The notes: a model not told the origin generated them from the letters alone. A stretch of DNA of 18,812 nucleotides from JBCCEJ01 sp039030335 (GCA_039030335.1 JBCCEJ010000097.1:1-18812); one strand, 5' to 3'. Numbered from the stretch's first letter, positions 7,410 through 14,947 are shown. Numbers and translations are program-made.

Positions 7410-8420
7410 TCATCCGCTACACCAGTTTATGGTGGGCTTTGCACCGTCCCGAGTCACCGCATAAGTTCGGCCTCGCTCGCCGAGACGGTCATACCAACGG
7501 CGATCTACACCTTCAGCTACAGGCAGCGCACGACCGTCCAGCAGACGCTCATAGAAAAGCGTAACGCCCGCACTACGCCGGCGCCCGACGTAGTACCGGT
7601 GGCCCACGTCAGTGGCGGTGAAGTCGAAAAAATGAATGTGGTCAGGGCGTCCGGTGCGCGGCATACAACGGCCGAGACGCTCGCCCTGTCCGAACAGCCA
7701 TTGCGATGCCTGCAGTACGCGATCGTCGCGATTCACGGTCACGTAGTGCTGACGGCTGAGTCTCATGTCCGCAAGCCACGGGCCAAGGTCCGAGGGCGGG
7801 ATGTCCGCGGCGTTTTGAATCACCGTGTCGAACAGCGTGTCGTCATACTGAGAGAGATCTGCCTGCAAGGCCCAGGCGCGAAACAAGATGTTGCCCATGC
7901 TGTGAACCAGCAACGTGGTTCGTAACGCGCGCTTTGCGTCCAAGGTTGCGCGCCGATGGCTCGCATAAGCGCGCATAACCGCTTCGAGATCCCTGGCTGC
8001 GGCGCGAGCGCTGGTGTCCGCGTAACCGAGTGGTCCGGCGTAAGACGGCCAGTGCACCGCAATGACGGCCGCGCTGTTCTCACTTTGCAGCCTGGACATA
8101 AGGTTCTCTTCGATGAGCTTTTGCGGATGTTTGCCGCGCCCGTGGATGAACACGATGAGATTGTCGACGGCGCCGGTGTTCTGGACATACTGGTAGGCGC
8201 TATCAAGAATCTTGCCGAAGGCGTCGATGGGTTCGCAGACGGCTTTCGCGGGATCGGTCACCCAGTTCTGAAAGTAGACGACGCCGGCGGAAGAGCCGGC
8301 GGTGCATCGCCGCGGCTCAGGCCAGCTGTCAGCGTAATGCGCGCGCGGCTTGGCGCACCCGGCGAGCAACGCGAGCGCCAGCAAGGCGAAGGCGAGTTTG
8401 AGCACCTGAAGCATCGGCAT
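7410..8420 (-). CDS. Alpha/beta-hydrolase lipoprotein
   Basis: This codes for 336 residues. ATG at 8420 has a strong GGAAGAG ribosome site and gives a classic lipoprotein signal, 'LLALALLAGC', with lipidated C22. An upstream in-frame extension to 8474 would spoil the signal. The soluble domain looks like a DUF900-type alpha/beta hydrolase: 'LIVFIHGRGKHPQ' (oxyanion region, about 88-100) and the nucleophile elbow 'LLVHSMGN' with S174. 'VNRDDRVL' is a candidate for the acid position and 'GHRYY' for the catalytic His. It should act in the periplasm, anchored to a membrane, on an ester, lactone or peptide not identifiable here. It is the last of six same-strand genes, 72 bases after the DUF1989 gene. 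Confidence 0.8.
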   Translation of the reverse strand: MPMLQVLKLAFALLALALLAGCAKPRAHYADSWPEPRRCTAGSSAGVVYFQNWVTDPAKAVCEPIDAFGKILDSAYQYVQNTGAVDNLIVFIHGRGKHPQKLIEENLMSRLQSENSAAVIAVHWPSYAGPLGYADTSARAAARDLEAVMRAYASHRRATLDAKRALRTTLLVHSMGNILFRAWALQADLSQYDDTLFDTVIQNAADIPPSDLGPWLADMRLSRQHYVTVNRDDRVLQASQWLFGQGERLGRCMPRTGRPDHIHFFDFTATDVGHRYYVGRRRSAGVTLFYERLLDGRALPVAEGVDRRWYDRLGERGRTYAVTRDGAKPTINWCSG

Positions 8421-8492
8421 GTTCTCTTCCGTTCGCGAAAGCTGGTCGGACGGATGCCTGGTTCGACGGCGCAAACGTCCGACCAGCTATGG

Positions 8493-9104
8493 TCAGCTCA
8501 AGACTTCAAAGTGGGCGTTTCGCGGTCGGTTGCCGCAGATCGAAGTGATGTCCTGCGGGCACGCAGAGAGGCAGATCACGAGGTTCATCTCGGCGCGCAT
8601 GACGATGTAGTCACCTTTCTGATACTGCGGTGGATTCGGCTTGACCGTGCCGTCCGTTTCCACCGGCGTGTTCTGCCAGAGATTGAAAGGTGACGGTGTC
8701 TCGGTGATCTTGTAACCGGTCGTGATCATCGCCTCCCAGAGATTGTCCGTGCAGTTACGGTGGTACTCGCGGCAGCCGAGTTGCTCGTACCGGTAGCGGT
8801 CACAGGCGGCCAGCAAGGTGTCGTGCGCGCCGTCGGCCGTATCCTCGATGATCTTCAAGATCTTGCGGCGGCGGTTCGTGACCATCGCATCGCCTGTTTT
8901 CGGCCGATAGCGTTCGAACGAAACACGACAGTGTTCCATCGACATGTACTCGGTGGTGTCCGAAGCGTTGAATGCCCAGCAATCCACCACCTGCGTGCCG
9001 TGCGTGTTGATGACTTTGACCTTGGCGCCCTTGGGCACGAGCGCGGCGCGCGCGTGGCGGGCCGGGATGGTGGTGAGAGAAGTCTTGCCGGCAGGTTTGG
9101 TCAC
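8493..9104 (-). CDS. DUF1989 urea/guanidine carboxylase-associated protein
   Basis: This codes for 203 residues from a GTG at 9104 with GGAG 8 bases upstream. Family marks are 'TIPARHARAALVPKGAKVKV', 'THGTQVVDCWAF' (35-45), 'GAHDTLLAACDRY', 'NCTDNLWEAM' (117-126), 'PSPFNLW' and 'ICLSACPQDITSICG'. The His and Cys residues in these blocks probably bind a metal. DUF1989 proteins usually occur as a pair next to urea carboxylase. In guanidine users such pairs act as carboxyguanidine deiminase (CgdA/CgdB). Here there is one copy and no carboxylase nearby, so a related deiminase/amidase-like job on another substrate is my inference. It lies between the MBL lipoprotein (92 bases upstream) and the hydrolase lipoprotein. 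Confidence 0.85.
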   Translation of the reverse strand: MTKPAGKTSLTTIPARHARAALVPKGAKVKVINTHGTQVVDCWAFNASDTTEYMSMEHCRVSFERYRPKTGDAMVTNRRRKILKIIEDTADGAHDTLLAACDRYRYEQLGCREYHRNCTDNLWEAMITTGYKITETPSPFNLWQNTPVETDGTVKPNPPQYQKGDYIVMRAEMNLVICLSACPQDITSICGNRPRNAHFEVLS

Positions 9105-9196
9105 GTTGTTGACTCCGGGTAACTGAGGGTGGCTAACCGATGCGGATCGCGATACTGGGCAATGCGGCCGCGGGGCAGCGTCGCGGCGTCGCTCTC

Positions 9197-10321
9197 CTAT
9201 TCTCGTTCGACTCGCAGCCTGGAATAGGCATCCATCCAGATGAGACTCGTTTCGTCATCCGCGTTGGCACGTCCCTCCAGATACGCCTTCGTGTTGCTCT
9301 GGTCGGTTATCCAATCCGGCAACGGCTCCAGCTTCTGGTCGAGCTTCTCGAACAGACTGTCCCAGTGGATCGGGATGACATGGATAGGGCTTTTCTGGCG
9401 CTTACGCTGTGTCACGAATGTGTCCCAATAGGCGTTGCGATCTTCGGCCGACATCTTGTCGACGAGCGCCGTCGTCAGGAACACGAAATCAGCCGGCTTG
9501 GTGAGGCGCGCATCGAGTGACAGTCCGGCACTGGTCTGCACGATGAAACTGGCGATCGGGTGCTCTATGTGCAGCGTGTAGCTGATGCCCTCTTTGAAGC
9601 TGAGCGCATGGGCCGGTGCGGTGAAGGCCTCGGTGACATTGCCTTTCAGCGCATTGTCCAGACATTCCCAGCCGTATTTTCCATGTGCCGAGTGGTAGGC
9701 GGTGAGTTTGAAGTCGCCGCGTGCCCATACTCTGTCATCACGCAGCAGTTCAAACGGCACTGCGCCTGGCGGCGATGCTTCCGGTCGCGCCTCGCTCACC
9801 AGGCGTTCACAGTCTCCAAACTCAAAACCGCTGTCAGGGACTCGTGCCTGAGCTTCGGCGACGCGGCAGGTGTCAACTGTACCGACCAGGGTCGCTTTCG
9901 TCAGCTTGGCCACTGTCGCTGCGTCCATCACATGGTCGTAGTGCGAATGCGCGACCACGACGGCGTCGAGCCTTGAGATCGAAGCCTTCCGCAGGTGTTT
10001 CTTGATGATCTTGGGATTCGGCGACAGCCGCGTAAGCACCACCTCGAAGAGGTTTGGTCGGGACAGATACCCGTCGACCATCAGGCTGGTTTTGCCATCG
10101 CTGAACAGCAGCGTCGAATTGCCGAAGAACGTCACCTCGATCGCACGAGCGTCAGGCGGGGCGTCGGCCAATCTCGGCAGCCTGACGGGGTCAGACAGGT
10201 CGGTCGGCAAAACCGTCATCTTCGAGCAACCGGTCGTCAGTCCCAGGGCCGCGATGACGGCAAACAGGAGCGCCAGTTTCGTTGCCGGCAACCAGCTCGT
10301 CGGTGACCATAGTGCGCGCAT
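9197..10321 (-). CDS. Metallo-beta-lactamase-fold lipoprotein
   Basis: This codes for 374 residues. The open frame runs upstream to 11344, but only as a shadow of the next gene. ATG 10321 has a GAGGAG site 8 bases away and starts a good lipoprotein signal, with the hydrophobic run at about 16-29 and LTTGC, C32. The catalytic domain begins at 'IEVTFFGNSTLLFSDG', then 'LMVDG', then the zinc motif 'AHSHYDHVMD' (H125, H127, D129, H130). Later ligands are probably in 'AYHSAHGKYGWE' and 'IPIHWDSL'. This layout resembles the UlaG/RomA-like branch rather than true beta-lactamases, suggesting a hydrolase of lactones, phosphodiesters or amides facing the periplasm. It is preceded by the DmdA-like gene with a 176-base gap. 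Confidence 0.85.
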   Translation of the reverse strand: MRALWSPTSWLPATKLALLFAVIAALGLTTGCSKMTVLPTDLSDPVRLPRLADAPPDARAIEVTFFGNSTLLFSDGKTSLMVDGYLSRPNLFEVVLTRLSPNPKIIKKHLRKASISRLDAVVVAHSHYDHVMDAATVAKLTKATLVGTVDTCRVAEAQARVPDSGFEFGDCERLVSEARPEASPPGAVPFELLRDDRVWARGDFKLTAYHSAHGKYGWECLDNALKGNVTEAFTAPAHALSFKEGISYTLHIEHPIASFIVQTSAGLSLDARLTKPADFVFLTTALVDKMSAEDRNAYWDTFVTQRKRQKSPIHVIPIHWDSLFEKLDQKLEPLPDWITDQSNTKAYLEGRANADDETSLIWMDAYSRLRVERE

Positions 10322-10497
10322 CCGCGGTGCTCCTCGTAGCTGGTGCGGTTGGCGCGTGTCGCGTTTGATGGAAGCCTGCGCCGATCGTCTGACTGCTACC
10401 GACATCATTGCGCGATGTTGTCCGGGTTTCCAGGCAGCGAGTTGACAGAGCGGCAAATAGGGGAGCGTCAGCTGCCCGAGATTCCGTGTAGTTGGAG

Positions 10498-11604
10498 TCA
10501 GTTGCGGCGCCAGAAGCGCGGCAGTACGGTCGCTGCTCGCTCGCCGTCTGGCGCCAGAACGCGGAACCTGGTGCCGGGTGACCAGTGACTCTGGTCGATC
10601 AGGCCGATAGCCGCGTTGGAGCCGAACGCGTATGACCACGTGCAAGAGGAGATCCGCCCGACCCGCTCGCCGTCTTCGTCGATGACGGGCCAAAACTGCG
10701 TCATCGGCGGAGCTGCGCCACCTTCGATCCGTACCGGACGCAGTTGCCTGGTTGGTGCTCGTTTCTCGCGTAGCGCTGCGAAGCCCAGACAGCCTATGTC
10801 GCTGTCCAGGTGGCAAACGCGCCCGAGACCGGCCTCGAACGGCGTCATATCCGGCGTGATGTCGGACAGATAAGAAAGCATTCCGCCTTCGATGCGGTCG
10901 ATCTGGCAGGGCGAACCGACGCGGATGTCGAGGTCGCGACCTGCTTCCATCAGTTCGTCCCAGAGCGCGCCGCCGCCGCCGTCGTCTGCTGCACCGTCGT
11001 AGTAGAGCTCGAATCCGTCCTGGGTTGAGAATCCTGACCGGGCCAGCAACATGGATTTCCCGTGAACCGCTACCCGTGTATGGCGGAAGAATCGGATTTG
11101 CGCCGCTTCTTTGCCCCAGACGCGTTCGACGAGAGTTTGTGCCAAGGGCCCCTGGATCCCGAGTGGTGAAACGTCGGGCTCCTGCACGGTGACGTTCAGC
11201 TTGAGGCCTGCCGCCAGTGCCTTGAAATAGAGCAGCAGGTCCGAGTCGGCAATCGACAGCCAGTAGTGGTCGGGCCCCACCTTCACCAGCACGGGGTCGT
11301 TGGTCATGCCGCCATTTGCGTCTACTGTCGGGGCGTAGAAGCACTGGTCATCTCGCATCGCGCCCACGTGGCGCGGTGTCGCCATCTGCACGAGGCGAAG
11401 CGCATCGGGCCCGACGATCTCGACCTGACGCTCACAGCCGACGTCCCATAGCTGGACGGCTTCTCGCAGATGCCGGCAATCGGCTTCCGCAGACTCGAAG
11501 TCAGCCGCGATCAGCGTGTGGTTGTACACCAGCATGCTCTTTGGTTGCGCTGCGAACGAGCGTTCGAAGAACGGCGAACGTCGCATGCGCACCGTCAGGG
11601 GCAT
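10498..11604 (-). CDS. DmdA-like GcvT-family tetrahydrofolate methyltransferase
   Basis: This codes for 368 residues from ATG 11604, matching the usual length of about 365 for DmdA. The frame stays open to 11757, and the ribosome site is poor for either start. Similarity to dimethylsulfoniopropionate demethylase is strong over the N-terminal two thirds: 'LVYNHTLIAADFES' (25-38), 'QLWDVGCERQVEIVGPDA' (51-68), 'LVQMATPR', 'NGGMTNDPVL' (97-106), 'WLSIADSDLLLY' (115-126), 'EPDVSPLGIQGP' (142-153) and 'LARSGFSTQDGFELYYD'. GcvT-fold enzymes bind tetrahydrofolate and take a methyl or methylene group from S- or N-methyl compounds. True DMSP use is not proven, since many DmdA-like paralogues exist. 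The C-terminus (289-368) is the GcvT barrel. Expected to be cytoplasmic. Confidence 0.85.
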   Translation of the reverse strand: MPLTVRMRRSPFFERSFAAQPKSMLVYNHTLIAADFESAEADCRHLREAVQLWDVGCERQVEIVGPDALRLVQMATPRHVGAMRDDQCFYAPTVDANGGMTNDPVLVKVGPDHYWLSIADSDLLLYFKALAAGLKLNVTVQEPDVSPLGIQGPLAQTLVERVWGKEAAQIRFFRHTRVAVHGKSMLLARSGFSTQDGFELYYDGAADDGGGGALWDELMEAGRDLDIRVGSPCQIDRIEGGMLSYLSDITPDMTPFEAGLGRVCHLDSDIGCLGFAALREKRAPTRQLRPVRIEGGAAPPMTQFWPVIDEDGERVGRISSCTWSYAFGSNAAIGLIDQSHWSPGTRFRVLAPDGERAATVLPRFWRRN

Positions 11605-11867
11605 GGTGGTCTGGGTGGTTTGCAAACGGGTGGACCTGGTGTTGCCGGCCGTTGGGCGCGGATGCGCGCTACGTCCTGAGAGCAGCGGGCCAGTAAACAC
11701 GGCAACGCAGATTCGCAATGGTGTGAAGGCGACCCCTATGTGTCGCGTTCTCGACATCCGGCCAGCGCGAGCGACGGGCCAACGAATGCAACAGCGGTTC
11801 CCGAGGCTCGCTATACCGCTTTATCGGTCGCGTAGAGCGCTGGGCAGACCATCGCACATGTGGACGA

Positions 11868-12728
11868 TCAGGCCTCTTTCGCGATCGCCCGTTTTAGTTT
11901 TTCGACCTCTTCCGCCTTCATCTGATAGCTGTGCTCGCTGTCGGGAAACGCGCCGGAGCGAACGTCTTCCGCATAGGCTCTGAAAGCTGAAACAGCGATA
12001 TCGACGACGTTGGCATAACGCTTGGCGAACTTTGGCTTGAACGTGTCGAATGCACCGATCAGATCGTAGCCATTCAGCATCTGGCAAGTCCCGGCCGCGC
12101 CTGCGCCAATGGAGAACGTGAAGATCGACACCGCGTCATCGACCGCCTTGCCGACTTCGTAGGGCACCGCTTCGATCTCCAGACCGATGGCCCCGGCTTC
12201 CTCGATCGCTTTGGCGTTATCGATGATAGCCAATGCGTCTTCGACAGTACGTCCCTGCATCTTGAAGCCACCGTGCTTGTGCACGTGATGCGGAATCAGG
12301 CCCACGTGGCTCATGACGGGCACGCCCGCATCGGCAACCGCCTTGATGACGTCGAATATCTCGCGTCCGCCCTGCAATTTGAGCGCGTCGGCACCGCTCT
12401 CTTTCATCATCTTGATGGCGTTGCGTACCGCGATGTCCCTGGTTGCATAAGAGCCGTATGGCATCGCCGTGATCGAGAACGTGTTCGGTGCGCCGCGGCG
12501 CACCGCCCGCGTATGTTCGATCATCTGTTCGACGGTGATTGCGAGCGTATTTTCATGCCCGTAGAGCGTCATGCCCAGACTGTCGCCAATGCCGACGATG
12601 TCGACGCCTGCCCGCTCCGCCCACGCAGCGCTCAACACCTCGCCGACGGCCACCATGACGAGCCGTTCACCGGCGGCCTTCTTTTGTTTCAGTTGGGGGA
12701 TTGTGAGTTTCTTTCGCTCGGTGGTCAC
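11868..12728 (-). CDS. PanB-like ketopantoate hydroxymethyltransferase paralogue
   Basis: This codes for 286 residues from GTG 12728 with GAGGAG 9 bases upstream. The longer frame to 12959 runs inside the dioxygenase gene. PanB marks are 'IGDSLGMTLYGHENTL' (D49, matching metal Asp45 of E. coli PanB), 'AVRRGAPN', 'MPYGSYAT', 'ALKLQGG' (K117), 'SHVGLIPHHV', 'GGFKMQGR', 'LEIEAVP' (E186, matching E181), 'SIGAGAAGTCQML' and 'KPKFAKRY'. Two acids are changed: the Asp of the 'AD-x-P' motif (E. coli D84) is Ala88, and the Glu of 'K-x-EGG' (E114) is Gln119. PanB transfers hydroxymethyl from methylene-THF to a 2-oxoacid. These changes and the catabolic setting suggest a different aldol-type or lyase reaction in the same superfamily. 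It lies 46 bases after the dioxygenase gene. Confidence 0.85.
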   Translation of the reverse strand: MTTERKKLTIPQLKQKKAAGERLVMVAVGEVLSAAWAERAGVDIVGIGDSLGMTLYGHENTLAITVEQMIEHTRAVRRGAPNTFSITAMPYGSYATRDIAVRNAIKMMKESGADALKLQGGREIFDVIKAVADAGVPVMSHVGLIPHHVHKHGGFKMQGRTVEDALAIIDNAKAIEEAGAIGLEIEAVPYEVGKAVDDAVSIFTFSIGAGAAGTCQMLNGYDLIGAFDTFKPKFAKRYANVVDIAVSAFRAYAEDVRSGAFPDSEHSYQMKAEEVEKLKRAIAKEA

Positions 12729-12774
12729 GTCGTATGGCTCCTCGGGCCGCGACGATGTCGCAGCCGCCTCGTTC

Positions 12775-13641
12775 TCAATATCGCTTGCCCTGCTGAGCAG
12801 CGTCCTCGGCACCTTGATAGAGCAGACCGCGCCGTATAGCCGAATCTTCACGGCAAAGATCGAAATCATCGTCGTGAAGTCGGCCCTTTGGGGAATCCAC
12901 CAGGGCGAAGTGATTGTAGTGGTCTTCGCCGGCGGCCAGCGCGACCCGTGTGCGCGCACCGCTCTCCTGGCGCATGGAAGGACGAATGTACCGGATCGCG
13001 CTGCCCAAGCGCCGGTCGTCGCTTCGGTTTGGCTGAGAAGCGTGAAACAGGTGCCCGTGATGTAAGGATGCTTCGCCCGGCATCAGTTCGACGAAGACGG
13101 CTTCGTCTTCGTCGACCTCTACCGCCACCTCCTGCCCCCGGGTCAGCAGGTTGGTGTCCGAGTAAGTGTCAATATGCTGAACGGCCCGCATCTTGTGGGA
13201 CCCGGGAATGAACTGCATACAGCCGCTGTTGCGATCGGCCGTGGAGAGCGCCAGCCAACAGGTCACTTCCTCAGCGTCATCGAGATCCCAGTACGTCAGG
13301 TCCTGGTGCCAAGAGACGATGTGCGGCGAGTTGGCGTCCTTGGAGAACAGCGCCGCACTCCACACCAGGAGGTCAGGCCCCAGGATCTGGGAGACCGCCT
13401 TGATGATATTCGGGTGGCGAATCACGTTGTCGAATGACGGCAGCAGCCGATCGGGATAAGCGCGCAGGAGTGCAAGTTTCTCAGGCTCGTCAGCCAGCTC
13501 CGCTTCCGCAGATTCGAGGTCGTCGCGCAGCGTGCGCGCCTCGGCGGCGCTGAGGATCGGGACCGGGAACACAAAGCCGTCCTGGTCGTAGGTCTCGGCG
13601 ATGGATCCTGGGGTGCGTTGGCTTTCGAGTGCGCTGCTCAT
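12775..13641 (-). CDS. PhyH-family Fe(II)/2-oxoglutarate dioxygenase
   Basis: This codes for 288 residues. ATG 13641 has a GAGG site 11 bases away. The phytanoyl-CoA dioxygenase fold is evident: 'YDQDGFVFPVPILSAAEA' (18-35), the iron motif 'VSWHQDLTYW' (H112, D114), 'CWLALSTADRNSGCMQFIPG' (128-147), and 'HHGHLFHASQPNRSDDRR' with the distal iron His most likely H200 and the 2-oxoglutarate Arg R211. Because the Asp is kept, it is a hydroxylase type rather than a halogenase. Bacterial relatives hydroxylate small metabolites or phosphonates as well as acyl-CoAs. It is first in the six-gene run, next to the divergent regulator, and may start the pathway. Cytoplasmic. Confidence 0.9.
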   Translation of the reverse strand: MSSALESQRTPGSIAETYDQDGFVFPVPILSAAEARTLRDDLESAEAELADEPEKLALLRAYPDRLLPSFDNVIRHPNIIKAVSQILGPDLLVWSAALFSKDANSPHIVSWHQDLTYWDLDDAEEVTCWLALSTADRNSGCMQFIPGSHKMRAVQHIDTYSDTNLLTRGQEVAVEVDEDEAVFVELMPGEASLHHGHLFHASQPNRSDDRRLGSAIRYIRPSMRQESGARTRVALAAGEDHYNHFALVDSPKGRLHDDDFDLCREDSAIRRGLLYQGAEDAAQQGKRY

Positions 13642-13753
13642 GTCAGGAATGCCTCACGTTGTCGTGCGGATAGCGTCGCGAATTCTGGAATATCCCAAAG
13701 CATAAGAAAAGTTGGTAGTTTTGGTATCTGGTATCAACGAAATCGATAGTCCA
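13642..13753. promoter_or_regulatory. Divergent promoter/operator region with NodD-type ATC-N9-GAT site
   Basis: These 112 bases separate the dioxygenase gene (-) from the LysR gene (+) and are more AT-rich than their surroundings. ATC at 13733-13735 and GAT at 13745-13747 are exactly 9 bases apart, matching the ATC-N9-GAT core described for NodD boxes and the general LysR T-N11-A rule. TGGTA occurs three times in one direction (13713, 13722 and 13729), and ATTC-TG-GAAT lies at about 13682-13691. No convincing -35/-10 pair stands out on either strand. Confidence 0.45.
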
Positions 13754-14710
13754 ATGCGCTTGAATGGATTCGACCTGAACCAGCTGGTGTGCCTGGATGC
13801 TTTGCTCCGAGAGCGCAACGTCTCTCGCGCGGCTGAGACGGTGCACCTGAGTCAATCGGCGATGAGCTGGATTCTGGCCCAGCTACGCGACTACTTCGGT
13901 GATCCATTGCTGGTTCGGTCAGGTCGTACGCTCGTCTTGACACCGTTCGCGATGACGCTAGTCGCGCCCGTGGCGGAGTTGCTGCGCAGTGCTCAGGGTT
14001 TGCTCGCCAGCACACCATCGGAGATGCAGCATCAGGCTGAACGCGTTCTCCGTGTCGTGGCATCGGATTATGTATTGACAGCCGGGTTGGCGGCCGCGGT
14101 GCAGCAGGCCACGGTGGCGTCTTCGAACCTTCGTATCGAGCTGCTGCCCTTGACGATGGCGGCGCCGAGGCTGTTGGCGAATGGCGAGATCGACCTGCTA
14201 TTCGCCGGCCAGGCGCTCGATGTAGGCAAGCCGCCGGACCAGCTGGCGTTCGAGGACCAGTTCACGTGTGTCGTCTGTAGCCGACGGGGGCCGCGCGGGA
14301 AGACGCTGACGCCGAAATCGTATCTCGCCCGGCGGCATATCGTGCTGCGTTACTTTGAGCATCAGCTCACCTTTGAGGACGAGGAGGCCCTGCGCCGGCA
14401 GGGGATCGCCCGTGAGCGGCGGGTCTCGGTCTGGTCGCACGCATTGGTGCCGTCGTTGCTGGCGGGTACGGACATGATCGCGACCGTTGCCGAACGTGCG
14501 GCATTCGAGATGGTCGCGCGCTGGCCGCTGCGCAAGCTGGCGTTTCCTTTTTCGCAGGACCCCATCCGGACCTATGCTTACTGGCACGGCAGTCGTCAGG
14601 GCGACCAGCAGTTGTTTCGCTTCCTGGAACTCTCGCAGCAGGCGTTCGCCCGCAAGGGCGCAGATCTGCATCGAAAAGATGCCCGCGTCGACGCGGCGCG
14701 AGGTGGTTGA
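13754..14710 (+). CDS. LysR-family transcriptional regulator, NodD-like
   Basis: This codes for 318 residues from ATG 13754. GTG 13712 is in frame but would place the start inside the regulatory spacer. The N-terminus 'MRLNGFDLNQLVCLDALL' is the NodD/SyrM-subfamily style, followed by the winged helix-turn-helix (about 22-44, 'SRAAETVHLSQSAMSWILA') and 'RDYFGDPLLVRSGRTLVLTP'. Residues 90-300 form the two-lobed effector domain ('VASDYVLTAGL', 'IDLLFAG', 'YWHGSRQGDQQ'). LysR proteins act as tetramers that switch on transcription when they bind a pathway metabolite. The divergent layout points to the dioxygenase/PanB-like/DmdA-like genes as its targets. Confidence 0.92.
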   Translation: MRLNGFDLNQLVCLDALLRERNVSRAAETVHLSQSAMSWILAQLRDYFGDPLLVRSGRTLVLTPFAMTLVAPVAELLRSAQGLLASTPSEMQHQAERVLRVVASDYVLTAGLAAAVQQATVASSNLRIELLPLTMAAPRLLANGEIDLLFAGQALDVGKPPDQLAFEDQFTCVVCSRRGPRGKTLTPKSYLARRHIVLRYFEHQLTFEDEEALRRQGIARERRVSVWSHALVPSLLAGTDMIATVAERAAFEMVARWPLRKLAFPFSQDPIRTYAYWHGSRQGDQQLFRFLELSQQAFARKGADLHRKDARVDAARGG

Positions 14711-14947
14711 TACCGCGACACCGGGCCGGACAGATGGGTATTGCTGTACGGTGTGATTTGCGTCGCCCGGCATCGCCGTTACGGCAGACTGACCGAGAAA
14801 CCCCGGACGCGCGGATCAGACGTTGGCAAAGGTTCACGCGCGGCGCCTTGTCGACGCTGCCGGCCACGCGCCTGGCGCGGCGCGCTCGAATCTAGAGGCA
14901 GGCCGACTTCCACATAGTCGGAACGGAGAAACTGGGGGCAGTAGTCA
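14711..14947. other. Intergenic region with a perfect 6-bp inverted repeat
   Basis: No gene is seen between LysR and the next gene. CCGACT (14903-14908) and AGTCGG (14916-14921) form a perfect inverted repeat with a 7-base spacer, 26 bases before the next start codon. It could be an operator for that gene or a leader hairpin. GGAG and GGGGG tracts follow and may serve as the ribosome site. Confidence 0.35.

Noticed and set aside
9197..11344. Very long minus-strand open frame read as one 715-residue protein
   Set aside because: The upstream part is basic, low-complexity sequence in a shifted frame of the DmdA-like gene. The true start at 10321 has a strong ribosome site and a lipoprotein signal.
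10498..11604. Confident naming as dmdA
   Set aside because: The similarity is strong, but DMSP-pathway partners are absent and DmdA-like paralogues with other roles exist.
11605..11867. Hidden small gene or terminator between the PanB-like and DmdA-like genes
   Set aside because: Only short shadow frames are present, with no convincing hairpin or promoter.
12775..13641. SyrB2-type non-heme halogenase
   Set aside because: The iron motif is H-Q-D. Halogenases replace the Asp with Ala or Gly.
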